DNA of 33,810 nucleotides from Acidobacteriota bacterium (GTDB taxonomy: Bacteria; Acidobacteriota; Vicinamibacteria; Vicinamibacterales; UBA2999), in NCBI GenBank assembly GCA_022842985.1, contig JALHON010000017.1, positions 1-33,810 on the forward strand, given 5' to 3'. The translations under genes were made by a program, and so were the position numbers. Positions 11,186-19,895 of this stretch are shown here, one piece after another. Below the pieces are notes generated by a model. The model had not been told where the DNA came from, did not search any database, and worked only from the letters and a program-made list of their open reading frames with translations. The stretch's first letter is position 1. Each line of letters opens with the position of its first letter.

Positions 11186-13387
11186 ATGAAGCGCTCGCTG
11201 GTACTCGTCGCCCTCGTCGCTCTGGTCTCGTGCAAAGCCGCGCCGCCGCCCACGCCCGCCGTCTCGCCCGAGATGGCCGCCTGGCAGACACGCGCCGCCG
11301 GTGTCACGATCGTGCGCGACGACTGGGGCATTCCGCACATCACGGGCAAGACCGACGCCGATGCCGTCTTCGGCCTGATGTACGCGCAGGCGGAAGACGA
11401 CTTCAACCGCGTCGAGACCAACTTCATCAACGCGATGGGCCGCCTCGCCGAAGCCGAAGGCGAGAAGGAGATCTACCGCGACCTGCGGATGAAGCTCTTC
11501 ATCGATCCCGTCGAGCTCAAGGCCGAATACGAGAAGGCGCCCGACTGGCTCAAGGCGCTCATGACCGCCTGGGCCGACGGCCTCAACTACTACCTGGCGA
11601 CGCACCCCAACGTGAAGCCCCGCGTCATCACGAAGTTCGAGCCGTGGATGGCGCTCAGCTTCAGCGAAGGCAGCATCGGCGGCGACATCGAGAGTGTGTC
11701 GATCGCGCGCCTCGAAGCCTTCTACGGCAAGAACCCGGCGGCCCTGGCGCGCGTTGAAGCCGACCCGCGTTACATGGCCGTGCCGCCCGAACCCACCGGC
11801 TCGAACGGTTTCGCCGTTGCGCCCGCCAACACCACTGCCGGCAAGGCGCTGCTCTGGATCAACCCGCACACGTCGTTCTCGTTCCGCGAGGAAGCGCAGA
11901 TGACGAGCAGCGAGGGGCTGAACGCCTACGGCGCGCTCACCTGGGGCCAGTTCTTCATCTACCAGGGCTTCAACGAGAAGGCCGGCTGGATGCACACGTC
12001 GAGCGGTGTCGACAACATCGACGAGTTCCTCGAGACCATCGTGCAGAAGGACGGCAAGGTCTTCTACAAGTACGGCGCCGAAGAGCGTGAAGCGACGATG
12101 AAGAAGATCACCGTCCCCTACAAGACCGCGAGCGGGATGGCGACGAAGGAGTTCACCACCTGGCGCACCCACCACGGACCGATCGTGCGCGAGCAGGACG
12201 GCAAGTGGGTGGCGGTGAGCCTGATGGAGCAGCCGCTCAAGGCACTGCAGCAGTCGTACGGACGCACCAAGACGAAGAACATCGCCGAGTACAAGCAGGT
12301 GATGGAGCTCCACACCAATTCGTCGAACGACACGCTCTACGCCGACGCCGACGGCAACATCGCCTACTTCCACTCGAACTTCGTGCCGAAGCGCAACCCG
12401 AAGCTCAACTGGGAAGAGCCGGTGGACGGCAGCGTGCCGGCCAACGACTGGCAGGGCGTCCATGCGGTCGACGACAGCCCGAGCGTGGAGAATCCGCCGA
12501 ACGGCTGGGTCTACAACACGAACGACTGGCCCTTCATGGCCGCCGGCAAGTACAGCAAGAAGAAGAGCGACTTCCCCGCCTACTTCGACACCGCCGGTGA
12601 GAACCCGCGCGGCATCCACGCCATCCGCGTGCTCGACGGCAAGAAAGACTTCTCGATCGACGCCCTCATCGCTGCCGGCTTCGACACCGCGCAGCCCGAG
12701 TTCGACGTGCAGATCCCGCTGCTCCTCAAGGCGTGGGACCAGGCGCCGGCGTCGAATCCGCTGAAGGCGAAGCTGGCCGAGCCGATCGCCGCGCTCAAGG
12801 CGTGGGATCGCCGCTGGGCGGTGGATTCGGTGCCGCAGTCGCTCGCCATCTTCTGGGGCGAGGAGCTGTGGTCGAAGAGCAGCGATGCCGCGCGCAAGGC
12901 CGGCATCAGCGTGTATCAGCAGATGCGCACGAAGGCCACGCCGCAACAGCGTCTCGAGGCGCTGGCCGCGGCAGTGGACAAGCTCACGACGGATTTCGGC
13001 AAGTGGCAGACGCCGTGGGGTGAGATCAACCGCTTCCAGCGCATCTCGCCGGAGATCGTGCATCCCTACACCGACGACAAGCCGAGCACCCCGGTGGGCT
13101 TCGCCTCGGCGCGCTGGGGCTCACTGGCCTCCTTCGGCGCGCGGTCCTACAACGGCAGCAAGCGCATCTATGGCTCGAGCGGCAACAGCTTCGTCGCCGC
13201 CGTCGAGTTCGGCAAGGACGGCGTGCGCGCCCGCGCCATCACGGCGGGCGGCCTGAGCAGCGACATCACGTCGAAGCACTTCAACGATCAGGCCGAACGC
13301 TACGCCACCGGCAATCTGCGCGAGGTCTACTTCTACCCGAAGCAGCTCGAAGGACACACCGAGCGCACCTACAACCCCGGGAAGTAG
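11186..13387 (+). CDS. Penicillin acylase family hydrolase, lipoprotein
   Basis: The 733-residue product is an N-terminal-nucleophile (Ntn) amidohydrolase precursor. Such proteins cut themselves into alpha and beta chains, and the Ser exposed at the beta chain start is the nucleophile. Here that Ser is residue 206 in EPTGSNGFAVAP, with a typical WINPHTSFSFREE stretch after it. The N-terminus has a short lipoprotein signal with lipobox LVSC (MKRSLVLVALVALVSC), placing it outside the inner membrane. Family members cleave amides of acyl side chains, including penicillins and acyl-homoserine lactones; the substrate here cannot be read from sequence. ATG 11186 was chosen because it gives the complete lipoprotein signal. 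Confidence 0.9.
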   Translation: MKRSLVLVALVALVSCKAAPPPTPAVSPEMAAWQTRAAGVTIVRDDWGIPHITGKTDADAVFGLMYAQAEDDFNRVETNFINAMGRLAEAEGEKEIYRDLRMKLFIDPVELKAEYEKAPDWLKALMTAWADGLNYYLATHPNVKPRVITKFEPWMALSFSEGSIGGDIESVSIARLEAFYGKNPAALARVEADPRYMAVPPEPTGSNGFAVAPANTTAGKALLWINPHTSFSFREEAQMTSSEGLNAYGALTWGQFFIYQGFNEKAGWMHTSSGVDNIDEFLETIVQKDGKVFYKYGAEEREATMKKITVPYKTASGMATKEFTTWRTHHGPIVREQDGKWVAVSLMEQPLKALQQSYGRTKTKNIAEYKQVMELHTNSSNDTLYADADGNIAYFHSNFVPKRNPKLNWEEPVDGSVPANDWQGVHAVDDSPSVENPPNGWVYNTNDWPFMAAGKYSKKKSDFPAYFDTAGENPRGIHAIRVLDGKKDFSIDALIAAGFDTAQPEFDVQIPLLLKAWDQAPASNPLKAKLAEPIAALKAWDRRWAVDSVPQSLAIFWGEELWSKSSDAARKAGISVYQQMRTKATPQQRLEALAAAVDKLTTDFGKWQTPWGEINRFQRISPEIVHPYTDDKPSTPVGFASARWGSLASFGARSYNGSKRIYGSSGNSFVAAVEFGKDGVRARAITAGGLSSDITSKHFNDQAERYATGNLREVYFYPKQLEGHTERTYNPGK

Positions 13388-13393
13388 CCCGGG

Positions 13394-14173
13394 ATGGCTG
13401 TGCGACGGTGGGTGGCGGGCGCAACCGCGGCCCTGGGCATGACGCTGTGGCTCGGGCCGGCGGCAGCCGCGCAGACGGCGCTCGACGAACGGCAGCAGCA
13501 CGTGGCCACGATCGTGACCGGCGAGATCGAGAAGCTCACCGGACCGGCCGGCCGCAACTGCGGCATCTACACGCTGCGCGGTGTGAACAGCCCCTCGCCG
13601 GTGAGCCGTCGTGAGGTGAGCGCGGCACTCCGATGCGTGCTCGCGGCGCAGCGGCGCGGCCAGGCGGCATGGGCGATCTGGCAGGTGCCGAACGTGGACG
13701 CCATCCTCTTCGATGGCATCGGCGCCAGCGCCGTGAGCGCCGTGCACACGGTGACGGGCCGCGGCAGCAACGCCGATGTCGAACTGACGCCGTGCCGCGA
13801 GCCGCGCGTCGCCCGGGACCTCACGATCGAGTGCGCTCATCACCGGCCGCTCACGCCCCGTGACGTCGCCAAGACGCTGCGCGGCCTGAAACGCGACGTC
13901 GAGCGCACGTCGGGCTTCGCGTGGGCCGCCGTGGCGCCACCGCCGCCATCGACTGGCGCCGGTGATCCAGTCGAGACGCTGACCGCGCAGGCGACGGCGA
14001 CGCAGCGCGCAGTACATGCCGCCGGCGAGCCGCACTGGCCGCGGTGCCCGCACCATTTCGACCATCCGCTCACCTATCGCGATGGCTGGTGGTTCTGCGA
14101 ACGCGATGCCGCGTTCATCGCGGCCGTGGGCCGCGTGTCGTCGGTCGTGCCGTGGGTGAAGCGGCGGCGATGA
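13394..14173 (+). CDS. Secreted protein of unknown function
   Basis: I do not recognise this 259-residue protein. It has a signal peptide (about residues 1-27, ending in PAAAAQT). A mature part with scattered cysteines follows, then a proline-rich linker near residue 180. The C-terminal segment contains PRCPHHFDHPLTYRDGWWFC, a Cys/His-rich stretch ending in a second Cys that could form a disulfide or bind a metal. It starts 6 nt after the acylase gene. Its stop overlaps the next start as ATGA, so it is probably translated together with the methyltransferase. That coupling suggests, but does not prove, related roles. Confidence 0.7.
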   Translation: MAVRRWVAGATAALGMTLWLGPAAAAQTALDERQQHVATIVTGEIEKLTGPAGRNCGIYTLRGVNSPSPVSRREVSAALRCVLAAQRRGQAAWAIWQVPNVDAILFDGIGASAVSAVHTVTGRGSNADVELTPCREPRVARDLTIECAHHRPLTPRDVAKTLRGLKRDVERTSGFAWAAVAPPPPSTGAGDPVETLTAQATATQRAVHAAGEPHWPRCPHHFDHPLTYRDGWWFCERDAAFIAAVGRVSSVVPWVKRRR

Positions 14174-14805
14174 GCAGCGACCTGCTCTTCGACCGTTTCG
14201 GGCACATCGACATCTACCTGTTCGATCAGCTGCTGCGCGGCAGAATCGCGCCAGGCATGCGCGTCGTGGACATGGGCTGCGGCGCCGGGCGCAACCTCGT
14301 CTACCTGCTGCGCGAAGGCTACGACGTCCACGCCACCGACCGCGATCCCGCGGCGGTCGAGACGGTGCGCGCACTGGCCCGCTCGCTCGCGCCTCACCTG
14401 CCAGACGACCACTTCCGCGTCGAGGCCGTGGAGCAGTCCTCGTTTGGCAGCGCCATGTTCGACGTCGTCATCAGCAACGCCGTGCTGCACTTCGCCCGCG
14501 ACGACGCCCACTTCGACGCGATGGTGAAGGAGATGTGGCGCCTGCTCAGGCCCGGCGGCCTCTTCTTCGCGCGCCTCGCCTCGTCGATCGGCATGGCCGA
14601 TCGCATGCAGCCACTCGGTGACGGCCGTTCCCAGATGCCAGACGGCTCCGAGCGCTATCTCGTGGACGAACCGAAGCTGATGGCGACCACGTGGCGGCTC
14701 GGCGGCCGCCAGCTGGATCCGCTCAAGACGACGATCGTGCAGGACCAGCGCTGCATGACCACCTGGGTGCTCGAAAAGCCCGGCGCCACAGCCCCAAGTT
14801 CCTAG
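14170..14805 (+). CDS. Class I SAM-dependent methyltransferase
   Basis: The 211-residue product is a cytoplasmic methyltransferase of the Rossmann-like class I fold. The SAM-binding motif I is VVDMGCGAGRN at residues 32-42. An acidic residue at the end of strand 2 is in VHATDRDP, and motif IV/V is FDVVISNAVLHFA, followed by MWRLLRPGGLFFARL. The layout resembles small-molecule methyltransferases of the UbiE or TehB kind, but the substrate is unknown. ATG 14170 overlaps the preceding stop by 4 nt, which supports this start over earlier ones inside that gene. The last codons and the TAG stop are formed by the heptamer array at 14791-14840. Confidence 0.85.
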   Translation: MSSDLLFDRFGHIDIYLFDQLLRGRIAPGMRVVDMGCGAGRNLVYLLREGYDVHATDRDPAAVETVRALARSLAPHLPDDHFRVEAVEQSSFGSAMFDVVISNAVLHFARDDAHFDAMVKEMWRLLRPGGLFFARLASSIGMADRMQPLGDGRSQMPDGSERYLVDEPKLMATTWRLGGRQLDPLKTTIVQDQRCMTTWVLEKPGATAPSS

Positions 14806-14840
14806 CCCCCCAGCCCCTAGCCCCCAGCCCCCAGCCCCTA
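14791..14840. repeat. C-rich heptamer array between convergent genes, units GCCCCYA
   Basis: About seven units of 7 (one of 8) bp with consensus GCCCCYA fill the whole space between two converging genes. The TAG stop of the methyltransferase gene (14803-14805) and the TAG stop of the opposite gene (14838-14840) both lie inside units that read CCTAG or CCCTAG. CTAG is its own complement, so the array offers stops on both strands. Confidence 0.8.
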
Positions 14841-15728
14841 GTAAGGGTAGACGCGTCCGTCCTTCGCGCGCACGCGCGGGAAGCTGTCGCCTGACGGGGC
14901 GCGGAAGTACCACGCCCAGCCTTCGCGCGGCAGGAAGATCATGTAGCCGGCGTAGAACGGCCGATCGCTGAAGCCGCGCCCGGTACGCGCCTTCGTCAGC
15001 AGGTCCGGCAGCCGCAGACTCGCCGGCGCCGGCGTGGCCGGTTCCTCGCGCGCGTTCGTCTCCATCAGCACGCGGACGGCGGTGCCCTGCACCTGCAGCA
15101 TCATGCCGCTCGCCGTCGTGCTCTTCGTGCCGCCATCGGTTTCCTGCTTCCAGCGCAGCAGCCGCGCCGGCGAGTGGAAGCGGTAGCCGCTCGGCGTGTC
15201 GCCTGACAAATCCACGACCCCGGTGGACGACACGCGGCCCACGTCGATGCGCGTCAGCACCGCGTCTGGCGCCCAGGCATGTGCGATCGACATCGCCCAC
15301 GGCAGCGCGGCCACCGGATCGAAGCTCGCGAATCCGCCCGGGGGCGGCGCCGTGTCCACGGCCTTCCACGCGTACTCGGTGAGCGTGTCGAGCTCGGTGA
15401 GCGCGAGCGGACGGTTGCGGTCGGCCACCCGCTGGCGCACGGCGTCGGTGGTCTCGCGCACGCGCGTCGTCACCTCGGTGGTGGCGCGGTAGGCCACGTA
15501 CAGCCCCGCGGCCGTGGGCACGAGCACCACCGCCAGCACGATCGCCAGCACGGCTTTGCTGGCGCCGCGGCGCGGTCCGCCCACCTGCACCACGACCGGC
15601 GCGGCGTCGCAGGCCAGGTCGTTGATGTCGTGGCGCAGGCCGCAGAACCTGCAGACGATGGTGAGGTCGTCGTCGGAGGGGTCGCCGAGGGCGGCCCCGC
15701 ATCCCGAACACCGGCGCGGAACAGGCAT
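14838..15728 (-). CDS. Zinc-ribbon membrane protein of unknown function
   Basis: The 296-residue protein begins with a zinc ribbon of two Cys pairs, CSGCG and CRFCG, about 20 residues apart. A membrane helix at about 58-80 (LAIVLAVVLVPTAAGLYVAY) follows, and then a large domain with FDPVAALPWAMSIAHAWAPD and a YFRAPSGDSFPRV end. I know no function for the C-terminal domain. The ribbon would face the cytoplasm and the rest the periplasm. Start ATG 15728 is preferred over GTG 15734, though neither has a good ribosome site. It follows the DUF456 gene by 21 nt on the same strand and probably shares its transcript. Confidence 0.75.
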   Translation of the reverse strand: MPVPRRCSGCGAALGDPSDDDLTIVCRFCGLRHDINDLACDAAPVVVQVGGPRRGASKAVLAIVLAVVLVPTAAGLYVAYRATTEVTTRVRETTDAVRQRVADRNRPLALTELDTLTEYAWKAVDTAPPPGGFASFDPVAALPWAMSIAHAWAPDAVLTRIDVGRVSSTGVVDLSGDTPSGYRFHSPARLLRWKQETDGGTKSTTASGMMLQVQGTAVRVLMETNAREEPATPAPASLRLPDLLTKARTGRGFSDRPFYAGYMIFLPREGWAWYFRAPSGDSFPRVRAKDGRVYPY

Positions 15729-15749
15729 CACCACGACTAGCGGAATCGG

Positions 15750-16229
15750 CTAGAAGAAGTACGCGAACACGGCCAGACCCACGATGAGCAGGCCGAAGAA
15801 CGACTTGGCCACGATGCCGAGCACGAAGCCGGCGATGCCGCCAAGGCCCGCCATCCCGGCCTTCCGCGCGTCGGGGTTGCGGGCGAACTCGAGGGCGAAG
15901 GCGCCGACGGCCGGTCCCAGGATGATGCCCGGCAGCCCGAACGGAATGCCGGCCAGCATGCCCACCGCCGCTCCGGCGACGCCCCACGCGGAGGCGCCGG
16001 CCTGGCGCGCGCCGAGGAGCGTGGCGACGTTGTCGGCGAGCGAGCCCACCACCGTGAGCACGAAGAGTCCGCCGAGCGACCACCAGCCGATGCGCGCGAA
16101 GCCGTCGGCCCAGGCCACGAGCGCCACGCCCGAGAAGATGATGCCGATGGCCGGCACGGCAGGGATGGCGAGCAGGCCGATGCCGAGCACCGTCACGAGC
16201 AGGCCGAAGATCAGGAGCACGATGTGCAC
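15750..16229 (-). CDS. DUF456 family membrane protein
   Basis: This 159-residue protein is almost entirely hydrophobic, with about five helices rich in Gly and Ala. It matches the DUF456 family: GIGLLAIPAVPAIGIIFSGV, the WADGF segment, then SLADNVATLLGARQAGASAW, then GMLAGIPFGLPGIILGPAVG. No biochemical role is established for the family. The start is GTG at 16229; no ATG is in frame nearby, and TATGAT lies 6 nt upstream (16241-16236). The gene sits 24 nt behind the ADOP permease stop on the same strand. Confidence 0.85.
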   Translation of the reverse strand: MHIVLLIFGLLVTVLGIGLLAIPAVPAIGIIFSGVALVAWADGFARIGWWSLGGLFVLTVVGSLADNVATLLGARQAGASAWGVAGAAVGMLAGIPFGLPGIILGPAVGAFALEFARNPDARKAGMAGLGGIAGFVLGIVAKSFFGLLIVGLAVFAYFF

Positions 16230-16235
16230 GTGCTC

Positions 16236-16241
16236 ATCATA
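16236..16241 (-). promoter_or_regulatory. Possible -10 element (TATGAT) directly before the DUF456 start
   Basis: On the minus strand TATGAT ends 6 nt before the GTG at 16229, so a transcript from it would begin at or next to the start codon. The same hexamer at the same spacing precedes the sigma-factor gene at 26224. No -35 element is evident. Confidence 0.35.
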
Positions 16242-16253
16242 GCGGCGCGTTCG

Positions 16254-18842
16254 TCATTCGGCGCGCATCGCCGCGACCGGGTCCACCTGCATGGCCCGCC
16301 ACGCCGGCAGCATACTGCCGAGCAGCGTCGTTACCACGGCCACCATCCCTGCCCAGAGATAGGTGCCGACATCGGCCGCGCTGATGCCCACGAGCAGCGC
16401 CTGCACCGAACGGCTCGTCGCATAGGCCACGATCACCCCGGCGGCGACGCCGATCGCCGCGAGCCACGCCGCGCGCCTGACGACGAGCCCGAGCACCTGG
16501 CCGCGCGAGGCACCGAGCGCGATGCGCACGCCGATCTCCTGCGTACGCGCCGCCACCACATAGGCGAGCAGGCTGTGGATGCCCACGAGCGCGAGCAGCA
16601 GCGCCACGCCGGCATATGCGGCCAGCACCGAGACCTGCGTCGAGCGCGCCGCCATCTGCCGGTCGACCACGTCCGCCATCAGCTGCACGTCCGACACCGG
16701 CTGTCGCGGGTCGGCGCGCATGACCGCCGCGCGCACGGCCGGCACGATCGAGGCCGGCGTCGTCGACGCGCGCACCACGAGGTCTTTCGGGATGTAGAAC
16801 GCCAGCCCGCCGTCGGCCACCTGTGGCGCAGGCAGGTAGACCTGCGGTTCGCTCTCGCGCTCGAGTCCGCGGACGCGCACGTCGCCGACCACGCCGACCA
16901 CGACGCGTTCCTGGAGCGCGATCGAGAAGTGCCGGCCCAGCGGATCCTGCCCCGGCCAGTAGAGCTCGGCGAACGACCGGCTCACGACCGCCACGTACTG
17001 CGAGTCCTGCCGGTCGGTGTCGGCGACGTCGCGGCCGCGGACGAGCGGCACGCGCATCGTGGCGAAGTACCCCGGGGTGACGAAGCGCACGCTGGCGGCG
17101 CGTGCGTCTTCGGGCACGGTCGTGCCAGGCAGCAGCACCGGCCAGATGCCGCCGCCCATCACCATCGGGAGGAAGCTCGTGTAGGCGGCGCTCTCGACGC
17201 CGGGCGTCGCGCGCACCTCGTCGAGCACCTGCTGGTAGAACTGCGTGCGCGCCGTCACCGCCTCGTACTGCGGCAGCGGCAGCGCTGTGCGCGCCGTGAC
17301 CACGCCGCGCGGGTCGAATCCCGGGTCGATCGCCTGCACCTGCCACAGCGCCTTCAGGAAGAGTCCCACCGTGACGAGCAGCACGATCGTGGCGGCGACT
17401 TCGCTCACGACGAAGAGCCCGCGCAGCCGCTCGGTGCCGCGCGTGCCGAACACACGCGCGCCGTGCCGCAGCTCGCCGCCGGACGCGCGCGCGATGCGCC
17501 ACGCCGGCACGAGGCCGAAGCCGAGGCCGGTCGAGAGCGTGGCCAGCGCGGCCAGTCCCAGCATGCGCAGGTCGGCGCGAGGCGCTTCGGCGATGGGCAG
17601 CGTCGTGGGCACGAGTGCTGCCGCCACCGGCACGGCGGCCATCGCCAGCCCGGCCCCGACAACGCCTCCGAGCGCGGCCAGCGCCAGGCTTTCCGTGAGC
17701 ACCTGCCGGGCCAGCCGCCGCGGACGCGCCCCCATCGCCAGGCGCACCGAGAGCTCGCGCTGACGCGCGACCGAGCGCGCCAGGAACAGGCTCGCCAGGT
17801 TGGCGCAGGCGATGAGCAGGACGGCCGCCGAGGCGCCGGCGAGCGCGAGCAGCATCGTGCGCGACTGCCGCGTCACCTCGTCGCGCAGCGCGATCACCGT
17901 GGCCCCGGTCTTGTCATTCGCCTCCGGAAATGCCCGCGCGAGCCCGGCCGCCACCGCGTTCAGGTCAGCGCGCGCCTGTGCGATCGTGACGCCGGGCCGC
18001 AGCCGCGCCACCACGCGCAGATACACGTTCGCGCGGTCGTCGAGTTCGTCCGGCGTGAAGCGCAGCGGCAGCCAGAGATCGACGTCCCGCGTCGGGAACT
18101 CGAACCACGCGGGCATCACGCCCACGACGACATGCGCCGTGCCGTTCAGCATGAGCGTCGCGCCGAGCACATCGCGTGACGCCGCGAACGTCGAGCGCCA
18201 CACGTGATCGCTCAGCACGACCGTTGGCGCCGCCGCCGGCTCCCCGTCGGCCGCGAAGAGCGCGCGGCCGAGCGCGGCGCCCACGCCGAGTGTCTCGAAC
18301 AGCGTCGCGCTCACCTGCGCCGTGTCGAGACGCAGCGCCCCGCCTGGTGTCATGGCGTTCGCCGACGAGGCGGCGTAGGCGCTCATCGACTGGAACGACG
18401 ACGACTGCGCGCGCCAGTCCTCGAAGTTGCCGGGCGAGAGTTCCATCCGCGAGTAGCCCCGCGATGTCTGGTCCTGCCACAGCTTCACGAGTGCGTCGGG
18501 CGCCGCGAACGGCAGCGGGCGCAGCAGCACGTGGTCGGCCAGCGAGAAGGCGGCCGTCGCCGCGCCCACGCCGAGGGCGGTCACGATGACGACACTCGTG
18601 GCAAAGCCCGGCGCGCGCCTGGCGCTGCGCCACACGTCCCGGAGGTCGAGCGCCGTGGCGTCGAGGTGTGCCCTCAAGGCATTCCACACCAGATCGGCGA
18701 GGGCCGTGGCCAGCACGACGACCGCGCCCATGCCACGGGCGCGCGCGAGGTCGCGTCGCAGCAGTGCCGTCATCTCGGCGCCGTGCGCCTCGCGCATCGC
18801 CGACGGCAGCAGGTGGAGGAGCAGGTGCCAGAGCGGCATCAC
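16254..18842 (-). CDS. ADOP-type orphan MacB/FtsX permease
   Basis: The 862-residue protein has the layout of the acidobacterial duplicated orphan permeases. A short leading segment of two hydrophobic stretches (residues about 1-60) is followed by two repeats of a MacB-like periplasmic core domain plus FtsX helices. Repeat one starts near DVWRSARRAPGFATSVVIVT, and the final FtsX helices include ARTQEIGVRIALGASRGQVL. The last residues, MQVDPVAAMRAE, are typical of these proteins. No ABC ATPase gene is adjacent, consistent with the orphan name. The substrate is unknown. The start overlaps the PadR stop as ATGA, so the two are translationally coupled and the permease is probably repressed by PadR. 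Confidence 0.93.
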   Translation of the reverse strand: MMPLWHLLLHLLPSAMREAHGAEMTALLRRDLARARGMGAVVVLATALADLVWNALRAHLDATALDLRDVWRSARRAPGFATSVVIVTALGVGAATAAFSLADHVLLRPLPFAAPDALVKLWQDQTSRGYSRMELSPGNFEDWRAQSSSFQSMSAYAASSANAMTPGGALRLDTAQVSATLFETLGVGAALGRALFAADGEPAAAPTVVLSDHVWRSTFAASRDVLGATLMLNGTAHVVVGVMPAWFEFPTRDVDLWLPLRFTPDELDDRANVYLRVVARLRPGVTIAQARADLNAVAAGLARAFPEANDKTGATVIALRDEVTRQSRTMLLALAGASAAVLLIACANLASLFLARSVARQRELSVRLAMGARPRRLARQVLTESLALAALGGVVGAGLAMAAVPVAAALVPTTLPIAEAPRADLRMLGLAALATLSTGLGFGLVPAWRIARASGGELRHGARVFGTRGTERLRGLFVVSEVAATIVLLVTVGLFLKALWQVQAIDPGFDPRGVVTARTALPLPQYEAVTARTQFYQQVLDEVRATPGVESAAYTSFLPMVMGGGIWPVLLPGTTVPEDARAASVRFVTPGYFATMRVPLVRGRDVADTDRQDSQYVAVVSRSFAELYWPGQDPLGRHFSIALQERVVVGVVGDVRVRGLERESEPQVYLPAPQVADGGLAFYIPKDLVVRASTTPASIVPAVRAAVMRADPRQPVSDVQLMADVVDRQMAARSTQVSVLAAYAGVALLLALVGIHSLLAYVVAARTQEIGVRIALGASRGQVLGLVVRRAAWLAAIGVAAGVIVAYATSRSVQALLVGISAADVGTYLWAGMVAVVTTLLGSMLPAWRAMQVDPVAAMRAE

Positions 18843-19210
18843 GCCGACCTCGGGGCGAGGCCGCAGGTGCGGGCAATCCGCACGAGCGCCTGAAGACGCT
18901 GTGCTTCGGCGCGCGCGACCTCACGGCCGAAGGCGGTGATCCGGTAGTAGCGGCGGCGTTCGTCGTCGAGGTCCGGCGCCGGCCGCTCGGCCGTCTCTTC
19001 GATGAGCTGCAGCTCGACCATCTTCTGGATCGAGCGATACAGCGTGCCGGCCGAGAGCGTCATCGCGCCGTCCGTGCGGGCCGCCACCTCCTGGATGATG
19101 GCGTAGCCGTGGCGGTCCTGGTCGGCCACGGCCAGCAGGATGTGGAAGGTCGCCGGAGGCAACGGAAGCAGGGAATCCGGGGTGGGATCGTCGGGCGCCA
19201 ATGTATCCAT
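18839..19210 (-). CDS. PadR family transcriptional regulator
   Basis: The 123-residue protein has the N-terminal winged helix-turn-helix of PadR: PATFHILLAVADQDRHGYAI, then LSAGTLYRSIQKMVELQLIE for the recognition helix, then the beta wing RRRYYRITAFGREVARAEAQ. A short C-terminal helix for dimerisation follows. PadR proteins repress their own operon and release it on ligand binding. Here the operon continues into the ADOP permease by a 4-nt overlap, a pairing very common in Acidobacteria. A dyad on the start codon (19204-19218) is a candidate operator. Start ATG 19210 has no clear ribosome site. Confidence 0.92.
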   Translation of the reverse strand: MDTLAPDDPTPDSLLPLPPATFHILLAVADQDRHGYAIIQEVAARTDGAMTLSAGTLYRSIQKMVELQLIEETAERPAPDLDDERRRYYRITAFGREVARAEAQRLQALVRIARTCGLAPRSA

Positions 19211-19218
19211 GTTGGATA
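19204..19218. promoter_or_regulatory. Candidate PadR operator, TATCC-N5-GGATA, on the padR start codon
   Basis: Perfect 5-bp arms TATCC and GGATA are separated by ATGTT; the arms extend to seven with one mismatch (TGTATCC, GGATATA). The dyad covers the padR ATG (19210-19208). A TATATC stretch on the minus strand lies 4 nt before the start and could be the -10 region, so a bound dimer would block initiation. Short arms mean chance cannot be excluded. Confidence 0.4.
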
Positions 19219-19325
19219 TAGCCGATGCGGCTAGAGACGGAGCGGCAGGCGGAAAGGTTCAGCGTCTCCCCCGACGTGAGCCGCGGCGTCGCCCGTCTGC
19301 GCACTACCCGGTGGAGCGACGAATC

Positions 19326-19895
19326 ATGCGAATCATCAACACGGTCGTGGTGGCGCTCGGGATCGTGTGCGCCGCTGGCGGGCCCGCGGCGGCACAGCCG
19401 GCGGCCTCGCGTGGGGCGGCCACGGCTCCGTCAGCGCCGGCGCAGACTCAGGGGACGCCGCCGGGAATGGTGCTCGAAGGCGCGGCCGGCTGGGCCGGCT
19501 TCGGCGACGAAGGTATCATTCACCACACGCTCATCGGCGCCGCCTGGCGCGGCTACGTGACGCGGCGCATCAGCCTCGGGCCCGAGCTCCAGTTCATGGC
19601 GGGGCCGGGATCCGACCGCGACCTCATCCTCACGGGCAATGTCATGGTGGACCTACTCGCACGCACCGCCGATCGGCCACGGCCCACGACGCCATATGTC
19701 GTGCTCGGCGGCGGCCTGTTCCGGCACTCGAACCGCTTCCCGGCCGGCACGTTTACGTCGACCGAAGGCGCGTTCACGGTCGGCGTCGGGCTCCGCGCGT
19801 GGGTGAACGAGCGGGTCTACGTGGCCACTGACGCGCGCCTCGGCTGGGAGCCGCACCTGCGCGTGGCCGCGCTCGTCGGGGTGGCCCTCAAGTGA
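19326..19895 (+). CDS. Predicted outer-membrane beta-barrel protein
   Basis: The 189-residue product has a signal peptide (about residues 1-24, ending GPAAAQPA). A short Ala/Pro/Thr-rich linker follows, then a domain of alternating polar and hydrophobic residues: VLEGAAGWAGFGDEG, YVTRRISLGPELQFM, DLILTGNVMVDLL, PYVVLGGGLFRHS, AFTVGVGLRAWV and VYVATDARLGWEPH. These are amphipathic strands of a small eight-stranded barrel. No enzyme motif is seen, and no function can be assigned. ATG 19326 was chosen because it starts the signal peptide. The stop overlaps the amidase start as GTGA, so the two are probably co-translated. Confidence 0.75.
   Translation: MRIINTVVVALGIVCAAGGPAAAQPAASRGAATAPSAPAQTQGTPPGMVLEGAAGWAGFGDEGIIHHTLIGAAWRGYVTRRISLGPELQFMAGPGSDRDLILTGNVMVDLLARTADRPRPTTPYVVLGGGLFRHSNRFPAGTFTSTEGAFTVGVGLRAWVNERVYVATDARLGWEPHLRVAALVGVALK

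Noticed and set aside
16254-18842. A MacB drug exporter subunit
   Set aside because: No ATPase domain or adjacent ABC ATPase gene is present, and the duplicated layout plus PadR point to the orphan permease family.
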